A stretch of 35,414 nt of DNA from assembly GCA_016845245.1 (NCBI GenBank), contig JAERSY010000005.1, positions 1 to 35,414 of the forward strand. The letters are read 5' to 3'. Below the pieces are notes generated by a model. That model did no database searches and was not told where the DNA came from. It saw only the letters and a program-made list of their open reading frames with translations. Origin of the DNA: Phycisphaerae bacterium. Its GTDB lineage: Bacteria > Planctomycetota > Phycisphaerae > Phycisphaerales > SM1A02. Both the position numbers and the translations under genes were made by a program. This document shows, in pieces, positions 33,019-35,414 of the stretch (position 1 is the stretch's first letter; the number at the start of each line of letters is the position of its first letter).

Positions 33019-34527
33019 TTATGCCCTTTGTTCGTCTTCTGTTCGTTTTGGAAGCTCCAGTGCCCCAAGGGGCTTCTTGAGCCGTTTCCTCATCTTCACG
33101 AGTTTGTTCATCACCGCTCTCGGTTTCCCTTTTTGATTGAGGAATCCAGAACTCGGAATGTCCATACTTTGATGGTCGTACAAATCTGCCCATATCACTG
33201 AATTGACAAATGGCTTACTGAGTGCGATTGCAAACATGTGCTCGGCCCATTTCTCTTGGACACGTTCATCCCATCCGCCCTTCCACCATCCATCTGTTTT
33301 CGAAATTGTCTCAGACGGCGCGCCTAACTTCGAGATAATCAGCGGTATTTCTGCATGTAGAAACTCATCGAGTTTTGAAGACAAGAGCATCAAATCGCGA
33401 ACACGTCTTCCACTCTCTTTGCCCACAAGGAGTTGAACGCCAACAGCGTCTAGCCGAACGCCCTCTTGCGCAAGCCGAGTGAGCAGCACTGATGTATTGC
33501 AGGCATTTGCTTCAGTTGTGACAAATTCTGAAAATGGATGCGCAATCTCAATCATGACTTTTGCGTCTTTTCGCTTCTGCCGCACAACCAATGCTGCCGT
33601 GCGAATGAGGTCGACCATGTGATTCAGATTGAGCGAGACATGTGTGTTGAGGTTGATGCCTGAAACGACATTCCAAAAAGAAATAGCACCGCCGTATCTC
33701 GTAATGACTTGTTCTAAGTGGTTGTAGCAAAGGTCTCGCATTGCGGGGAAATCATGCGATTGTTCTCGAACCCATTTCGGCAACGCGTCCTTGGTTGCAA
33801 AATCGATGAGCGGCCCTGCGATTGCGTGCTTGCCACTTTGCTGAATCCACTTCACCCACTGGTCGACTTTATCCCATTGATACTTCCCTGGCGCAATCTC
33901 TAAATCTGACCACTGCATTGGAAGTGAAACAATGTCGATGTTGCTTGTGAGGAAACTTCGAAGGGGTTCATCGAACCGATTTGGGTGGACAGCCACTCCA
34001 AATGCAGACGAAGAAGCCGGCTTCTTCGCATATCGTTTATGAAGCAGTAACTGGGCATGTGCAAGTGCTAGTCGTTCAGTGGCACTGATTGCTTGTTCTA
34101 ATGCTTGACTTGCTAACTTTGCTGCCTCTTCTTCACTTTGAGCAACGAGCGAATCAGTAAAAATGATTCTCGACTCTTCCCACTTTTGGACAGCAGGATG
34201 GTCATCTGAAAGATAGAACAAACTCCAATTTTCACACATATCCAGAAAGAGTTTGATTCTGTGGCGAACCAATTCTTGAACCAGCATGTACGGTTCGTCC
34301 CGAGGTGGAAGGATGCCAGTCTGAAGCATCAAACGTCCCGATTTCCCTGCATCAAACAAGAGGGAAAGCGCCACATTGTTTTCTGAGGAGGTGTTAACTG
34401 TAATCAGGTTTCCACTGAGCGAAATGGAGCCCGGAACCACTTGATTATCTCTTGCGAGCAAGTGCGCGTTGACGAGTTTACCGTCAATCAAATCGTCACT
34501 GCTGAGATTGAAACACAAAGATGCCAT
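33019..34527 (-). CDS. GH10-like TIM-barrel protein lacking catalytic glutamates
   Basis: The 502-residue protein has an N-terminal beta-rich part (about 1-110), a helical connector (about 115-170) and a barrel resembling family 10 xylanases (about 175-480): SLPMQWSDLEIAPGKYQWDK matches the ENxMKWxxxxPxxGxFxF region, then YGGAISFWNVV, AVGVQLLVG and GFLNQKGKPR. In active GH10 enzymes the WxVVNE acid/base Glu and the TEL nucleophile Glu are invariant; here they read WNVVSG (Gly290) and SKL (Lys400). It is therefore probably not a retaining xylanase. No signal peptide is seen with ATG 34527; upstream in-frame codons to 34623 overlap purC and are rejected. TACAAT lies 5 bases before the ATG. It is the first gene of the operon with mfd. 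The true role is unknown. Confidence 0.7.
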   Translation of the reverse strand: MASLCFNLSSDDLIDGKLVNAHLLARDNQVVPGSISLSGNLITVNTSSENNVALSLLFDAGKSGRLMLQTGILPPRDEPYMLVQELVRHRIKLFLDMCENWSLFYLSDDHPAVQKWEESRIIFTDSLVAQSEEEAAKLASQALEQAISATERLALAHAQLLLHKRYAKKPASSSAFGVAVHPNRFDEPLRSFLTSNIDIVSLPMQWSDLEIAPGKYQWDKVDQWVKWIQQSGKHAIAGPLIDFATKDALPKWVREQSHDFPAMRDLCYNHLEQVITRYGGAISFWNVVSGINLNTHVSLNLNHMVDLIRTAALVVRQKRKDAKVMIEIAHPFSEFVTTEANACNTSVLLTRLAQEGVRLDAVGVQLLVGKESGRRVRDLMLLSSKLDEFLHAEIPLIISKLGAPSETISKTDGWWKGGWDERVQEKWAEHMFAIALSKPFVNSVIWADLYDHQSMDIPSSGFLNQKGKPRAVMNKLVKMRKRLKKPLGALELPKRTEDEQRA

Positions 34528-34538
34528 GGTGTGTATTG
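34528..34538 (-). promoter_or_regulatory. -10-like element next to the GH10-like start
   Basis: On the minus strand TACAAT (complement of ATTGTA, 34533-34538) is followed by five bases and ATG 34527. A transcript from it would be leaderless or nearly so. No Shine-Dalgarno site or clear -35 box is present. Confidence 0.35.
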
Positions 34539-34575
34539 TAAAGACCCAACAGTCCCCAGAGGGCGATTTGGAAAC

Positions 34576-34588
34576 TATAATACGCCAC
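34576..34588 (+). promoter_or_regulatory. purC -10 element, probably leaderless transcript
   Basis: A perfect TATAAT (34576-34581) is followed by seven bases and ATG 34589. With a usual start 6-8 bases after the -10 hexamer, the mRNA would begin at the start codon. There is no Shine-Dalgarno site, and no good -35 hexamer at 16-18 bases upstream. Confidence 0.5.
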
Positions 34589-35414
34589 ATGACTACTTCT
34601 TCTAGAGCCGTATATGAAACCACACTTCCCTTCTCCGAACGCCGTCAGGGCAAAGTTCGAGATGTGTATCAAATCCCAAGCAGTGACGATGCGCCTCGCC
34701 GAGTCCTCATCATTGCAAGTGACCGCATTAGTGCGTTTGACGTTGTGATGCCAACACCAATTGCTGGCAAAGGCGTTGAACTCACCACAATCAGCACCAA
34801 ATGGTTCGATTTTGTGAGAGATTTAGACATCGTCGGTGATCACCTCATCGCAACGACTCCAGATGCGATTGAAGGACTTAGTGATGATGAAAAGTCACAG
34901 TGTGAAGGCCGCATGATGCTCGGCAGAGCGTGCCAAGTCATTCCAATTGAATGTGTAGTTCGCGGCTACCTTGCTGGTAGTGGCTGGAAGGAATATCAAA
35001 AGGAAGGAACCGTCTGCGGCATTCCACTTCCTGAAGGTCTTCAACTCTCAAGCAAATTGCCAGAGCCAATCTTTACGCCAGCAACAAAAGAAGACGAAGG
35101 TCACGATGAAAACATCGACTTTGACACTGCGTGCAACATCGCAGGCACCGAAGTCATGGAGCGACTTCGTGACATCTCACTGACGATTTACACCAAGGCA
35201 GCAGAGTACGCCAAGGAACGCGGCATCATTCTTGCTGATACGAAGTTTGAGTTTGGATACGCCCTCGACAGTGACGGCAACCCAACAGATGAGATTCTAC
35301 TCATCGACGAAGTCCTCACTCCAGACAGCTCGCGCTTCTGGCCACTCGACGACTACGAAGTCGGTAGAGAGCAAGATAGTTTTGATAAGCAGTACGTGCG
35401 AAACTGGCTTGAAG
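34589..35414 (+). CDS. purC: SAICAR synthetase PurC (3' end outside window)
   Basis: 275 residues are present and the frame is open at the right edge. The N-terminus reads RRQGKVRDVYQI (18-29), followed by ASDRISAFDVVMPTPIAGKG, and later CVVRGYLAGSGWKEY, FTPATKEDEGHDENI, and LADTKFEFGY, all hallmark segments of the long SAICAR synthetase form (about 300 residues). It couples CAIR and aspartate in purine synthesis, using ATP. It is transcribed divergently from the GH10-like gene, with only 61 bases between the two start codons. Confidence 0.96.
   Translation, partial: MTTSSRAVYETTLPFSERRQGKVRDVYQIPSSDDAPRRVLIIASDRISAFDVVMPTPIAGKGVELTTISTKWFDFVRDLDIVGDHLIATTPDAIEGLSDDEKSQCEGRMMLGRACQVIPIECVVRGYLAGSGWKEYQKEGTVCGIPLPEGLQLSSKLPEPIFTPATKEDEGHDENIDFDTACNIAGTEVMERLRDISLTIYTKAAEYAKERGIILADTKFEFGYALDSDGNPTDEILLIDEVLTPDSSRFWPLDDYEVGREQDSFDKQYVRNWLE

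Noticed and set aside
33008-33193. N-terminal 62-residue extension of the helix-hairpin-helix protein
   Set aside because: It overlaps the end of the GH10-like gene in another frame, is hydrophilic and low in complexity, and would place the membrane anchor in mid-protein; a start near 33007 is simpler.
1-35414. Mobile elements, CRISPR arrays, toxin-antitoxin or phage-defence genes
   Set aside because: No transposase, integrase, regularly spaced repeat or defence-family motif was seen; the genes are housekeeping or envelope functions.

Overview
The window looks like chromosomal DNA from a free-living Gram-negative bacterium, most likely a planctomycete of the Phycisphaerae type. That assignment is an inference. 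It rests on unusually long pseudopilins behind PilB/PilC ATPase genes, a GH10-like protein without its catalytic glutamates, a free-standing class II ribonucleotide reductase C-terminal domain, a GlmU-type protein reduced to its nucleotidyltransferase half, and starts that often lack Shine-Dalgarno sites. No plasmid, phage, insertion sequence or CRISPR signature is visible. Coding density is very high and no gene-free stretch reaches 300 bases; the longest is 237 bases (23972-24208), just before a tRNA gene.

Region 1 (1-12321, all minus strand) is a type IV pilus / type II secretion locus. In transcription order it holds a PilB/GspE ATPase, PilT, a second PilB/GspE ATPase, a PilC/GspF platform protein, two GspG-like pseudopilins, then GspH-, GspI-, GspJ- and GspK-like minor pseudopilins. 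The last is cut by the window edge. Most of the genes overlap or abut. Secretin, alignment proteins and prepilin peptidase are not in the window.

Region 2 (12405-15614, plus strand) carries a stand-alone CoaB-like domain, a CitMHS_2/NhaD-type ion transporter, thiS and thiG. It ends stop-to-stop against region 3 with no spacer.

Region 3 (23079 down to 15615, minus strand) is a cell-wall and housekeeping operon: mrdA (PBP2), rodA, rsmG, a DinG-family helicase and a phosphoglucomutase/phosphomannomutase. PBP2 and RodA together form the elongation peptidoglycan synthase.

Region 4 (23153-29082, plus strand) has a family 2 glycosyltransferase, a structured intergenic stretch, tRNA-Gln(UUG), and then a run of precursor and translation genes: glmU-like, prs, rplY, pth, rpsF, ssb and rplI. 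The three ribosomal proteins bL25, bS6 and bL9 all carry acidic C-terminal tails, and rpsR is missing from its usual place between ssb and rplI.

Region 5 (34527 down to 29137, minus strand) holds a GH10-like protein with degenerate active-site motifs, a membrane-anchored ComEA-like helix-hairpin-helix protein, mfd, and a small NrdJ C-terminal-domain protein, ending at an intrinsic terminator. Divergent from it, purC begins at 34589 and runs off the right edge. At least three starts (purC, thiS, the GH10-like gene) have a -10-like hexamer 5-7 bases upstream, which suggests leaderless transcripts.
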